This document shows, piece after piece, positions 38,183 through 49,028 of a DNA stretch of 64,000 nt. Source of the DNA: Diplonema japonicum (taxonomy: Eukaryota; Euglenozoa; Diplonemea; Diplonemida; Diplonemidae). How positions within the stretch are numbered: the stretch's first letter is position 1; the number at the start of each line of letters is the position of its first letter. A program made the translations under genes and the position numbers. The stretch is taken from the NCBI GenBank assembly GCA_964019335.1, contig OZ025706.1, positions 310,001-374,000 on the forward strand. Reading direction: 5' to 3'. A model generated the notes under the pieces. It worked only from the letters and a program-made list of their open reading frames with translations. It had not been told where the DNA came from and searched no databases.

Positions 38183-40366
38183 TCATATGCTTTCATCAGT
38201 CCACACAGCTTCCTTCAACAAAGGAAGAGAAACAGCGCGAGAACGGCTATCAAACTGGAACACGGAGACATTCATCATCTCACCGTCCTGACGAATCTTC
38301 CAGTCAGTCACATGCTCCATTTTATCCTCGAGCTCATCGTCTATAGAGTTTGGAATGAGTGAGCAGTAAAGGCACAAGGTCTTCGTTGTTGCCGCCTGCG
38401 CAAGGAGCGAACTGGCAAGAGCAACACAGGTTCCGTGCACGGTGAAGAACCGTTGTTTGGTTCGGCCAAGAGTGCCCCCATACATTAAACCGTTTGAAAG
38501 CCCGACGAAAGTGTTGAAAAAGCCTGGTTTTGACTGCATTTCACGGAGCAGCTCGAGAAATTTAAAGCTGTTCTCAATGTAGTTAACACACGGGCGGGAG
38601 ATGTTCCAGCTGACGTCCAACGTGCTCCCTTGAACAGACATCAAAACCCCTTCACTCCTCACAGCAGCAGACATCACGCGCAACACAACTTCGTTAATAT
38701 CGCAAAACGACTCTCCGGTATACAACTCGCTGACGATGTCCGCCTTGCAGTAGGAACCGTTTGATACATGCGACACCTCTGCACCAAGTTTTGAGTATAG
38801 TTGAGCTTTCTCCATGGTGCTCATTCCGTTGCGGTCGTTGCGGTCGAGGAAAAGCTGTTCTTCGATAAACTGCCGTCTTCCGCCATGCGCTTCTGGAATT
38901 AGTACAAACCCGTCAACAGGGCTGGGGGAGCCTTTTAAGGACACACCGTCCATCGGGATCATTAAAACAGCGCCGAGCATTTCGCAAAGGCCTGTTTCGA
39001 AATCGTCATCGTCGAGATCGTGGCTCGGAGCGACAAGTTGAAGAACTTTCGACGTCACCGCCATGGAACCGCCTACACATTCCCGTTCCATACGGGATGC
39101 CGTGTTGACGGTGTCGCCGAAATAATCAATGCGTTGGGTTACCTCGTTTAGTTTCGTTGTGACCGCACCGTGGTGGACTCCTATGCGTACACGGAGTCCG
39201 CACCACGGCCCGTCGTTGTCCCATGCGTAGAAAGAGAGGTCTGTTAGATCCTTCGGCCATTTGCTGTTCAACAAGCGTTCCTGCACCGTGAGCCCGAACC
39301 GGCACGCGTCCACACAGTTCTCAAACGCCAGCATAAAAGTGTCGCCGACAGTCTTCACCTCGTACCCCTCGTACCGATACGCTGCTGACCTTATAACATT
39401 GTCATGAATGTCAAGAGATCTTTTCATCCCCGACGGGCAGTTATCCCATGTATGTGTTGAGTCATGTATATCTGTGAAGACAAGGGAGGCCTCGTCAAAG
39501 TACACATGTTCTGATACGGAGATGCTTGAAGATATTGTGGGGCATAGCGACTTTCTGTTGAACAGCTGGTCTGGTATGAAAGGGCGGTATTCGTTGAGGT
39601 GGGTGAGGATGTCGCGGAAGGATTTCCGAAGCTCGTCAGGGAGGGTGGAGGCGTCGAGGGTCTCCTCCGCCTCTTCTAGGTCGAACCGCATTAGAGACTT
39701 CGCGATCATCTCCACTGAACGGATCGTGCTCTGCATCTTTGCCCTCTCTGTATGAAACTTCGTTGCAAAACCCCTTGTGAAGTGGTGCGCCAGTAGAACC
39801 ACCCCGATGGGCACGTAGCTTATCAAAAACGTGTTGAAAATCCCTCTGAAACAAGGTATTTCACCGCAATCATGGCCTTTCATCCTTTCCCCAGCGCTCG
39901 TCAGAATGGGGAGGCTGTACAACCCCAGCGGCGAGAACGCCAGTTCCAACGCTTGCACGACAATCCAAATCAACAAAATACCGATTAAAATCATCGCGGT
40001 TCGAGGAAGCTTGCAAACCAAACTAATATCCACCAAGACGATGTAATAAGGCCAGCCCCTTACACCACCATCCATGGTTATGGTGTGCAGGTCGAAGAGC
40101 AGGTATGCTGTTGCATACATATATATGCATACGTTGCAATATAAAGGGGTTGCTTCTGCTGAGTAGAATTGGTATGTAAGGCCCAGTATGGATACCGCCA
40201 GGAGCTGAGCTGAGAAGATGTAAAGCACCAAGGGGCTTTCACCCGATACCATGCCGAGCAGCCCTGTCACCAGAGAGAGAAGATGCAGGAACAGAAACGA
40301 CCTCTTCACCACGGTGTGAAATGGCGTGCTGTTCTCCATTTTTAAATGGGATATAAAACGTTTCAT
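38183..40366 (-). CDS. Membrane class III nucleotide cyclase with a degenerate second domain
   Basis: A single exon of 727 residues. The start gives MKRFISHLKM; earlier in-frame codons are spacer. Six hydrophobic helices occupy about 20-195. The catalytic domain (about 285-470) shows SLVFTDIHDST (metal Asp D299), YEVKTVGDTFMLAF (second metal Asp D342), LRVRIGVHHG and DYFGDTVNTASRME (transition-state Asn/Arg), so it looks active. A second, divergent cyclase-like domain follows (about 590-710: VGLSNGLMYGGTLG and FTVHGTCVALASSLL) without metal ligands. Substrate-selecting residues cannot be settled by eye, but adenylyl cyclase is more likely given the YEVKTxGDxFM signature of fungal and kinetoplastid enzymes. 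It acts at a membrane to make cAMP or cGMP. Confidence 0.9.
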   Translation of the reverse strand: MKRFISHLKMENSTPFHTVVKRSFLFLHLLSLVTGLLGMVSGESPLVLYIFSAQLLAVSILGLTYQFYSAEATPLYCNVCIYMYATAYLLFDLHTITMDGGVRGWPYYIVLVDISLVCKLPRTAMILIGILLIWIVVQALELAFSPLGLYSLPILTSAGERMKGHDCGEIPCFRGIFNTFLISYVPIGVVLLAHHFTRGFATKFHTERAKMQSTIRSVEMIAKSLMRFDLEEAEETLDASTLPDELRKSFRDILTHLNEYRPFIPDQLFNRKSLCPTISSSISVSEHVYFDEASLVFTDIHDSTHTWDNCPSGMKRSLDIHDNVIRSAAYRYEGYEVKTVGDTFMLAFENCVDACRFGLTVQERLLNSKWPKDLTDLSFYAWDNDGPWCGLRVRIGVHHGAVTTKLNEVTQRIDYFGDTVNTASRMERECVGGSMAVTSKVLQLVAPSHDLDDDDFETGLCEMLGAVLMIPMDGVSLKGSPSPVDGFVLIPEAHGGRRQFIEEQLFLDRNDRNGMSTMEKAQLYSKLGAEVSHVSNGSYCKADIVSELYTGESFCDINEVVLRVMSAAVRSEGVLMSVQGSTLDVSWNISRPCVNYIENSFKFLELLREMQSKPGFFNTFVGLSNGLMYGGTLGRTKQRFFTVHGTCVALASSLLAQAATTKTLCLYCSLIPNSIDDELEDKMEHVTDWKIRQDGEMMNVSVFQFDSRSRAVSLPLLKEAVWTDESI

Positions 40367-40568
40367 TTTTTTTTTTTTTTTTAATACTACGGGGGTTTTT
40401 GGCGGTGTTTGCAAAGCCAAAATAATATATATATATATATAAAAAGATTTTAAAATGGGGGTAGGGGGGGAGGATGGTTGTAGGGAGGGGTATAACAGTT
40501 CAAGAAAAAAAAAAAAAAAAAAAAAAAACACTCACGTTTGTAAAACTCAACAGTAAAAAAGACGCACA

Positions 40569-43302
40569 TCACCTCCTCACCCTTGCCTTCTCTGAGACCT
40601 TATATAACTCAATTAGGTTCCCTCCATTTAGTACTATCTCATCATCGGTGTCGAGCTGTGTGTGTTTGTTTTTTTTTTTTTCTTTTTTTTTTCTTACCAA
40701 CGCCATATCCGTCTGAGTTAGGATATCGAAAGCAATCACCATGATCTTGACCCCTATGTAGAGTTTTCTCAATTCGTGAGATTGCAGCCTAGGCAGGACA
40801 TAGTCTAACGGCCACAAGTCATCCTTGCCCAAGGCAGACTGTCCACTGACCCGGACCACCACAGCCTTAATCTCCATATGTGCTTCAAGGAAAACCTTTG
40901 AAGCATGTGACGCGCGACACTTTTCAGTTACCTTCATGATTAGATCGCGGTCTTTTTTTTTTTTTTTTTTTTTTTTTTCCCTTCTTCCCCCCCAAGAAAT
41001 ATTTCTACCTTGTTCGAAATTCAACGACAGTTCTTTTAATTTTGCCATAATGTCTGCAAACTGCTCGAAAATCGATTTTTCGATCACTTTTTTTTTTTTT
41101 GAAAAAAAACCCCCCCCCCATACTTTTTTGCCTATCGATCCTCTCCCTCAATGCCTTCTTCCTCGCCTCCATTTTCTTGATCTTCTCTTCAGCCTCAATT
41201 TTTCTTCTTTTCATGTCTTCCACCTTTAAGGCGAGTTCCTGTTCTTGTTTCCTGAGATCGGGGAAGGTCTGCTCCAGTTGTTCCGCAAGCAGTTTTTCCT
41301 GTTTTAACGCGAGTGCATCGTAGCCGGTGGACATGGTCTCTGAGGACCGGAGGATTCTGCACAGTTTCAGCTTTTCGTAGTAGTCCCGGAGGAGCTTCAT
41401 ATCGTACCCATTGCCCATGGACTCGCAACACTGTTTCTTGGCTTCTTCCATTTGGTATTGTTTCACCTTGTCAACGAACCGCTTGTAGTACGCCTCCTGA
41501 AGCTCACGATCGGTTTTGTCACGGAGGACGGACGAGAGGTGCTGTTTTTTCTTTGCTTCTTTGCGCTTCATCGCGTGCCTGTATAGCTTACCGTAGTAGT
41601 AGTGCTTGAGGTCCTTGGAGTTGGCATCAAGGAGCTTCCCAGAGAGCTGGTCAATTTTTACAAGCGATCTTTTCTTTTTTTTATGTTCTACAAGCGCCCG
41701 GTAGCCCCTGCTTAAAAGCCCCATGTTGGTGTTGCATAGTAGTACATCGACCAGTTTCTCCTTGTTTTTTTTGCGCCTCACTTTATCTTGGAATTTCTTC
41801 AGCTTATCCCAGTAGATTCTCAGGAAGGATTTTTCGCTCAACGCTGCGATGTGCGTTGCGAGGTTCCGCCGCCGTCTTGCTGCCTTAGCCTCCTTCGCGG
41901 CATCTCGGAGGGCCGAGAAATAGTCCTTCGCAAGGTCGAAAACAGTGTTCCTCTCAAGCAAATTTTGCATGGTGTGTTGTCTTCTCATCTCCTTCTTCCG
42001 TATCAGCCATTTCACCCAGTTCCAGTAATACACATGCCTTAGGTTAACGTCTGTCCTGTCTCGGAGGACGTTGGTTAGGGCTTCCTTACGCTTGTGGTCA
42101 CGGCCTTTGACCTTCGTGATCAGTTCTTTCCATTTTGTCGATTCTTCGTCGTCCTGGACGGTGATTGTCCGCATCTCGTTGGCCGTGTGTTCCATCTCCT
42201 CCGCGGCGACGCTGTGAGACGCAAACCACGATACATTCTTCCCGTTGCTCCCTACAGACCACAGTCTCTGTGCTATCCACGGCGTGAACATTGCAAGCCC
42301 TGTTATGTCCGCCACAGATCTAAAATTGTCTGTTTCCTCACATAGGGTAAACGGCGGTGTTGTTTCCATACTGCAAGCCCACCTGTGCACAAGGGTGTCG
42401 GACACTGACCAGACTTGGTTTGAAGCGGTGTCCGGGTGCATGGAACGAATAACCTCAACGCCATGGAGATCCTCACGGGTGTGGAGTAGTACCGGACCGT
42501 TTGACACATCTGCGTTCCAACAATGAAGCACGTTTTCAGACCCCGCGGAGAACAGATAGTTTTTGAAGCATAACATACTAGACACCGTGGCGTTGGGGTG
42601 TGCCTCCCATTGCCCGATGACATTGAGGTGGGTGTTCAAAGCGATGACGGTACCAAGATGATCACCGACGAAAACATGCGAAGCGGAGGAGGTTAGAGCT
42701 GTGAGCTTCGAATCGGGCTTGTGCGAAGTCAGCTTTTGAAATGACGCCTCTTCACCACTCCATTTGACAACGAGATCGGAGCAAATACTGTACATGATTT
42801 GCTCTGTTTCATCGTATGAAAAATCGAGGACAGGAGAAGTGTGGACTACATGGCGTCCCACCAAGACAGCGATTATATTGTCGTAGACCTCCACACCACC
42901 GTCTTCAGCTCCTACCCAGACGTGTGCGCCGTGAGCTGACATTTTTGTCATTAAAACGGTTTCGTTATCGCGTTTGACGGTGTGGTGGATCTCGCCGTTG
43001 GAAGGGTCGCGGATTGCGACTTCGCCGGTCTCTTCTGCGGTCCATAATGATGCACCACCGTGTACTACAGCCACCGCCTTCACCCCTTTTGCGTTGAATG
43101 TTTCTACCTTCTCACACCTCATGGGCTTAAGGTCTACCAGCTCTGTTTTTACAGTACAGTCCACGTACTTGTACGCATAGTGCCCTACCTGAAACTTCGT
43201 TGCGTAACCACCGCCTACTCTTGGAGCCATGGCATCCACAACAGGCTTCTGGGACGATGCCTCATAATACATACTGTCAGTGTCTGAGCCTATGTGCGTC
43301 AT
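40569..43302 (-). CDS. WD-repeat and coiled-coil protein with novel Tyr-rich repeats, four exons
   Basis: Exons 43302-41124, 41053-41009, 40951-40698 and 40655-40569 give 854 residues. The introns (70, 57 and 42 nt) all carry homopolymers. Junctions are RQK|NIMAKLKEL, NFEQ|DRDLIMK and TDMAL|LDTDDEIV. A beta propeller of about six WD-like blades covers about 35-345. About 395-650 holds seven imperfect 35-40 residue repeats ending YYxxL/YWDKL (for example LRHVYYWNWVKW, LRIYWDKLKKF, LKHYYYGKLYRH, LLRDYYEKLKLC). Coiled coil follows to about 735. The last domain (about 745-825: RASHASKVFLEAHMEIKAVV) is unrecognised. Scaffolding on microtubules or flagella is a guess. The final exon encodes 28 residues ending EKARVRR. 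Confidence 0.85.
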
Positions 43303-44364
43303 TTTAGCATATATATATATATATATATTTTTTTTTTTTGTTGTTGTGTATGTATGTAGGTCTGAGGGGGGGATTTTTTTATATTATGATAAAAGATGTA
43401 AGGAAAATAGGGGGGGGGGGGGGTGGATATAAAAAAGGGCTATAAAAAAAAAGGAAAAGAAAATGACTCTAATGCCGGTGTTAAAAAAAAGTTTTTTTTT
43501 TTCGAAGGCCTGCTTCGCAAGCGCATAGTTAGAACTTAAAAAAAAGGTAAGCTAGGGAAATAAAAAAAAAGGGGGAGGGGAACATAACAAAAAAAAGACG
43601 AACGGGAAGAGAGAAGGGGGAGATGAGAGGGATGTAAAAGAGAGAAAAAAAAAGAGCAGAAGAAAGAAAGAAGAAAGAAAAAAGAAAAAAGGTTGGGCTA
43701 TAGAGGGATGTTTTTTTTTTCTTTTTTTTTTATTTTTAAATAGCACCCTACGGGTGCTGGGAAATAAGTATTCAACACGATCTCGTGTTTCTTTCGTCCA
43801 GGATTGCAATAGCTTTTAGCAACCGGCCAAGGTTTGCCCTATTTTCTTTGTCACGGACCGAATGTCTTGCTGAAATAAATATTCCCTTTTGTGTTTTTTT
43901 GGGGGGGGGTTTTCTTCTTCCTTTTCTTCTTCTTCTTTTTTTTTTGCTTTTTTTTTTCCTTTTTTTTTTCCTTCTCTTTCCTTCTTCCTCCATTGGAACT
44001 AAGATTCCATTTTTTTTTTTTTTCCACCGGTATTTTTTTTTTTTTATTGGGGTGAAAATACCATTTTCATTTTATTCTCCCCCAGAACGCGGGGGAAGCA
44101 GCATTACATAAGAAAGAAAGAGAAAAATAAAAAAGAATAGAAAGAAGAGAAAACAAAAAACGGGACATTTTTCGGGGGGAGGGGAGAGGAAGATGGGCAA
44201 AAAAAATGGGGGGTGATAGAAGAAAAGAGGTACACCACAATTTACTGGTTGTACAAAGTCACCTTTAGCTCCGTAGATTATTTCGACTCTTTTCCTTTTT
44301 TCCCTCCCCCCGATGTAAAGTTCGAACAAAGGGGGGGAATAAATTCCCCTTTCTTCTTCTGTTC

Positions 44365-44395
<31 letters not shown>

Positions 44396-44612
44396 TTTTT
44401 TTTTGCCCGTGACCCCACCCTACCCGCACCCGGCTTCCCCCCTAATAGTTTTTTTTTTTTTTCTCCCAATAGTGTTGCGAAAACTCAGTTCGCATTTTTT
44501 TTTTTTTCTTCCGATTCATTTTTTTTTTTTTCCCATTTCTTTTCTTCGGGGAGAGGTACAAAAAAAAAAAAAAAAAAGAGAGGAGGGGAACATGAAAAAA
44601 GATGACATAAAC
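43303..44612. other. Spacer with a possible terminal exon
   Basis: Mostly runs and microsatellite (TA near 43311-43328). One coding-like stretch on the minus strand, about 43882-43772, starts after a good acceptor (TTTATTTCAG) and reads ARHSVRDKENRANLGRLLKA...NTRSC before TGA. A second lies near 44300-44225 (VEIIYGAKGDFVQPVNC), ending at a GTGTAC donor-like site. They could be exons of a small unidentified gene or remnants. Confidence 0.3.
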
Positions 44613-45936
44613 CTACCTGCCCCGGTCATCAGGGGAGCACATATGAGGAAAGCCGATATAAGTAGCGGGAGTTGTGGAAGCAGCAGGTACAACGGTTTGC
44701 TGTTCAAGACTTAACCTTTCTAAGTGGTCCCTAACCTCTTGGCGGCGGGGGCTGGTGAGGTGGTCGTCCTCACCATAGCTAAGCCAGCGGACGCTTCGAT
44801 GGAGGTGCGCTATCAACTGCAATTTTTTTTTTTTTTTTTTTTTCCCCGCACACCTCCGGTTCCAAAACCGGTTCCAGAACCTCCCTCAGCTGCACGATCA
44901 ACTGAAAAATCTCAGAATTTGCCCCGCTCTTCCGTTCAACCTCCCACAGCGAAGGCAGGCTGAACAAGTCGTGCCTCAAAAGATTCAACAAATTATCCGG
45001 AAGCCGCTGTGCGACACCTTGCTCCCTTTGCTTCTCCAAATGTCTGCGTATCAACGTTGTCAAAGAAGTATACAAATTGCGCAGATCAGCCCTTTGAGCA
45101 GCCCCAAACGGATGCGACATTATAACATGCAGCCTAGCCCGGATAATCCGAAAATCAAGATCCAAGTCTTGCAAGCGTCCTTCCGCCACCGTTTCCTTCA
45201 AGGCGGTTGAGGACTGCGCCTCGAACTGTGCTTCCAATTCTTGCTTCAGCTCGGGATTCGGTGCAAGCCTCACAAGCGTTGAGACATCTGGAAGAACCCT
45301 CTCATTGGGCATCAGGACACACGTACATGACACAACGTCTCCGGGCTTCAAACTCATAACTACCGCGTTTCCTACCAAACCACCTCCCAACCTCATGAAC
45401 AGTAACGATGGGAATTTCACGCTTAGTGATATTCTTGCGGGTACGAGTGTTATAACACTAGGAAGCCCTGCTCTTGGGAACACCTCGTGCACTATACACG
45501 GAACGTTTTCATATGTTCTTTTCGGTAATGGAGGTTCATGCTGCCCGGTGTTGATGGGCACGCCATGGTGTTGGCCTTTACATCCCTTGCCTTTCCATCG
45601 TCCTTTGCCTTTACCACGCTGTGAGTAGGTGTTGTGGCGGTAGGGTTGGTCAGTGGGGTACCCGTAGTTGTGATGTTGGTAATGGTGGTGGTGGTGGTGG
45701 TGGTGATGATGGTGTTGGTGTTCGTACCCATAGTTGTGAGATAGATTTGAGGGATGTGCTGTTGTTGTTGGTGTGTAAGCTTGGTAAGCGTCGGGTTGGG
45801 CTTGCATCCAGTCGAGGTGCTGGTGGCCGTGTTGGGCATCTCTCAGAGCAGGAGATGTGTAGGAGGGTGGAGGGGTGTTGCCCGTGTTCCGTTGATGCCT
45901 CGGCGCGGGGTACTGGTCCCACCCGCCGCCTGACAT
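44613..45936 (-). CDS. His-tract and GK-rich protein, probable RNA-binding, two exons
   Basis: Exons 45936-44854 and 44816-44613 join across a 37 nt GTGTGC..CAG intron that is mostly A, giving 428 residues. The N terminus is Pro/Gln/Tyr-rich, with a run of about ten His near residues 74-84 followed by a basic KGKGRWKGKGCKGQ patch. A folded region at about 145-230 (VPCIVHEVFPRAGLP, LRLGGGLVGNAVVMSLKPGD) could be an OB-like barrel. The C-terminal half is helical. Exon 2 supplies LIAHLHRSVRWLSYGEDD and the true C terminus ending DDRGR. No family is recognised; RNA association is inferred from composition only. Confidence 0.72.
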
Positions 45937-46124
45937 TTACCGGCACAGAGAGAGGGATCCCTCCCTCCCTCCCCCCTCCCCACTCCTCTTCTTTTCTTGC
46001 GTTATTGTATTTTATGGTGGTTTTTTTTTTTTTTTTTTTTTTTCCTTCAGTTTTTTTTTTTTTTGTTCCCCCGTTCCTCCTCCCTCCCTCTCCCGCGTGT
46101 AAACTGAATGTGTGTTTTTTTTTT

Positions 46125-46156
<32 letters not shown>

Positions 46157-46184
46157 TGTTGTAGAATGGGGGGGGAAAGGAACA

Positions 46185-46502
46185 TCAGGGAATATACTGT
46201 GTTTTTTTCGCTGGTGCGGGTTGTGCCCATCGATAGCAATGCCAAGCCAACCCGGCGCACACGCCTCCAAGAGGCAGCCGTAGCAGCCACGGGTTGTGCC
46301 ACCACCCCTTTTTCAAAACCACGTTTTCGCACGCCATTAATTTGTGCATCTCGTAAGAGGCTGTGTACTTGCAATGGCACGCTAGTTCCCCCAGTTTGCA
46401 GCCCACCACATCGCGGTGGTGGAGTATTTTGTACTGGGTTTTATGTATTTTAGGATCGGTAACATCTTCGTCTACCTTGGGCAACCGCTTCTGCCATGTC
46501 AT
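46185..46502 (-). CDS. Small single-pass membrane protein
   Basis: 105 residues, single exon. The central part has a regular Cys pattern (GCKLGELACHCKY then MACE) and one hydrophobic helix near the C terminus (WLLRLPLGGVCAGLAWHCYRW). Small Cys-rich one-helix proteins of this kind occur in mitochondrial assembly factors and respiratory subunits, but no family is recognised. The frame uses varied codons across a run-free 320 bp, which argues for a real gene. The upstream neighbour is CEP131. Confidence 0.62.
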   Translation of the reverse strand: MTWQKRLPKVDEDVTDPKIHKTQYKILHHRDVVGCKLGELACHCKYTASYEMHKLMACENVVLKKGWWHNPWLLRLPLGGVCAGLAWHCYRWAQPAPAKKTQYIP

Positions 46503-46594
46503 ATTTTTTTTCTCTCTCTTTTCTTTTTATTATAAATCTATCTCCCCCCCTCTCCTCTCCCTCTCCTTTTCCTCTGCCGGAGTTTTGTTGTGTT

Positions 46595-46622
46595 GTGCCA
46601 AGGGGGGGGGGGGGGGGGGGGG
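46595..46622. repeat. Long G run
   Basis: About 22 consecutive G on the plus strand in the spacer between the small membrane protein and CEP131 genes. It would be a C run in the sense-strand RNA. G-quadruplex formation on the plus strand is plausible. Confidence 0.8.
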
Positions 46623-46751
46623 AATATAAGAGAGAGAAAATAAAAATAAAAAAGAAAGGAAAAAGAGATAACATTCTAAAAAAAAAAAAAAAGAAAAAAA
46701 AAGAGATCTATACAAAATAATTATTTTTTTTATGACAATCCCCCTCCCTCT

Positions 46752-48590
46752 TCAAGGCGACATTATGAGATCTCTGTGCTGTGCAACGATATTCTCGGTT
46801 TGGCGAATTTGAAGCTCCAGCTTGTGTATGGTTGCCTTGTAGTTGAGGATCTCCTGGTCTTTCTTGTGGATGGTGGTCATGACCCGCTTCTGAACGGATT
46901 CTAGTTCCTCGCCGTGCGCGTCGCGGAGGTCTTCAATGTGCTCCTCTGCTTTAGTTTCCTGGTGGGCAAGGCGAAGACGAAGTTTTTCATTCTCAGCCTC
47001 CGCCTTAGCTGTGGAAGAGCAGGCTTCCTCCATCCTTGTTTGGTACTGTGCTGCCAGGAGCACTTCTGCAGATTTAAGCCGTGAAGCAAGCTCTTCATCG
47101 AAGTGAACCTGCTGTTCAAACATTCTTTCTTTTTCACGTTTGACTTTTTTCATCTCGTTTGTAAGCATCTCGTCCTTCTCTTCAAGGACCAGTTTCATCT
47201 GTTTGTTCTGTTCTTCCAAACACCCGGTTTTCGACACTAACCTGTCTTTTTCCCTTTCAAGCGTTTCAATTTTTTCGCGGTTTCTCCTTTCAACGTGCCG
47301 GACTTCTTCGGCGTTCTTCATGGCTTCGTCCTCCAGCCTGTTGATGATCGCGGTGATGTCGGCGGTTTTTTCGTTTGCTAGCTTTTCGCGAATTGTTTTT
47401 TCGCGTCTGTCGAGTTCGTCTTGAAGCTCGCGTTTCATGTCCTCACGGATGACGAGTAGCTCGTGGTGTTTCATCTCCTCCATGCGTGTTCTTGCCTCGT
47501 GGAGTTGCTTGTCGGTTTCCCTTCGAAGTGCGTCTTTTTCGTCGGTTAAGGCATCACGCAGAGCTCTGCGTGCATCGTCTTCCTTTTCACGAGATGTTCG
47601 AAGCTCGGACTCCATCGCAGCAAGGGTCGCCCTGTGTCTGGAACGCTCTTCTTCAAAACATCTTTCCACGATTTCCTTTTCGCGTTGCGCGGATCGGTGG
47701 GTTTCTTCCAGTTTGGCCTCAAGACGCGAGGCTTGTTCCGTCATTTTCTGATGCAACATTTCACGCATCTTAGCAATGGCGTCTTCACAATCTGTTGCAT
47801 TACGTGCACCGGTGGCAAGGAGCTCCCTGTCTTTATCCGCGATAATCTGTTCTTTCCTTCTAAGATCTGCTTGGTGCTCCTCGTCAATTCTACGTATTTC
47901 TGCCTTGTGCTTTGAGAGGAGCATCGCAATATCCGGTTCAAGTGCTTTAACAGCGGCGGACTTGATTTTTTTCGTCTCGTTTGCGATCCATGTTTCTCGT
48001 TTCTTTCTCTCTGAAACTGTGATTTGGGATTTTACGTTGGAGACCTCGCGGAGGTGGGCTTGGGCGGTTTTTTCTTGTTCGGCGGAGATTCGGGTTTCAA
48101 GGGTTGTTTTGTCGGTGGATAGATCCTCGCATTTCTTTGTGAGTTTTTCCTTGTCGCTGATGAGCTGGTTGATTAGCTGCACATTTCTCTGTATGACAGT
48201 CTCGAGGTCGAGCTTTTGCATTTCTACGTGTTTTTCAGCGGCTTGCTTGACGTGGGTTACTCGTTCTTCTTCGCGGTGTTTCAGAGTTTCTATCTTTGTT
48301 AATAAGAGTTTAATTGTTTTTTCCTTGTCTTCGGATTCCCGTTGCAGTTTGTCGATTTTGGCTTTTACGCCTGTGAAGACGGATTCTGCTTCGGTGCTTA
48401 CCTCGCTTTCTGCTGCGAGGCTTCTGTCTAGTGATGCCAGAGCAGATTGTGTCAAATGTTGATTTGCAACACACGGGGTGTCCATCTGGATGACGCTTGT
48501 AGTCGAAACCGCATCCACCCCGTCCAGGAAGGTCAGAATGTTGTTGTACTTCAAATCGTTCTTCCGACGTCTTGTTCTCGAGGGGTCCAT
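46752..48590 (-). CDS. CEP131: CEP131/AZI1-like centriolar coiled-coil protein
   Basis: A single exon of 612 residues. After a 60-residue start (MDPSRTRRRKNDLKYN) it is coiled coil almost to the end. Several blocks match the conserved C-terminal half of CEP131/AZI1: RNVQLINQLISDKEKL, KKRETWIANETKKIKS, VKALEPDIAMLLSKHKAEIR, ITAIINRLEDEAMKNAEE and FDEELASRLKSAE, with the typical helical ending RVMTTIHKKDQEI...QHRDLI. CEP131 localises to centriolar satellites, basal bodies and the transition zone, and is needed for cilium or flagellum formation. It is shorter than the animal protein (about 1080) because the N-terminal disordered half is missing. The gene implies a flagellated life stage. Confidence 0.85.
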   Translation of the reverse strand: MDPSRTRRRKNDLKYNNILTFLDGVDAVSTTSVIQMDTPCVANQHLTQSALASLDRSLAAESEVSTEAESVFTGVKAKIDKLQRESEDKEKTIKLLLTKIETLKHREEERVTHVKQAAEKHVEMQKLDLETVIQRNVQLINQLISDKEKLTKKCEDLSTDKTTLETRISAEQEKTAQAHLREVSNVKSQITVSERKKRETWIANETKKIKSAAVKALEPDIAMLLSKHKAEIRRIDEEHQADLRRKEQIIADKDRELLATGARNATDCEDAIAKMREMLHQKMTEQASRLEAKLEETHRSAQREKEIVERCFEEERSRHRATLAAMESELRTSREKEDDARRALRDALTDEKDALRRETDKQLHEARTRMEEMKHHELLVIREDMKRELQDELDRREKTIREKLANEKTADITAIINRLEDEAMKNAEEVRHVERRNREKIETLEREKDRLVSKTGCLEEQNKQMKLVLEEKDEMLTNEMKKVKREKERMFEQQVHFDEELASRLKSAEVLLAAQYQTRMEEACSSTAKAEAENEKLRLRLAHQETKAEEHIEDLRDAHGEELESVQKRVMTTIHKKDQEILNYKATIHKLELQIRQTENIVAQHRDLIMSP

Positions 48591-48744
48591 GGTTTCTTTT
48601 CTTTTTTTTTTTTTTTGGAGGGGGGACTTTTTTTTAAGTTAAAAAAAAAGGAGAAGAAGAAGAGAAATATAAATAAAAAAAAAGGATCCTTTCCGCCAGA
48701 TTCCTTTTTTTTTTTTTTTTTTTTTTTCCTTCTCCCACCAGTTT

Positions 48745-48825
48745 TTACACCACGAATAAGGTGTAGTTCAATAAGATGCTTTTAATAAGCGCGGTGGCTG
48801 GGTCCTAAGTGGGGTTTTATTTTCC

Positions 48826-48870
<45 letters not shown>

Positions 48871-48992
48871 ACAAACCTCCAGGTACTCCTTGTCAACGAA
48901 GAAAAAGACAGGCATCTCGATCAACTCGTTCGGTTTGATTCGCTGCTCCTCGAAGCAGAAACACTGGATCTTGTTGAAATACTGCGAGGCCT

Positions 48993-49028
<36 letters not shown>

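Noticed and set aside
47140-48462. Plus-strand Ser/Phe-rich frames opposite CEP131
   Set aside because: These are complement readings of coiled-coil Lys/Glu codons, a common shadow.
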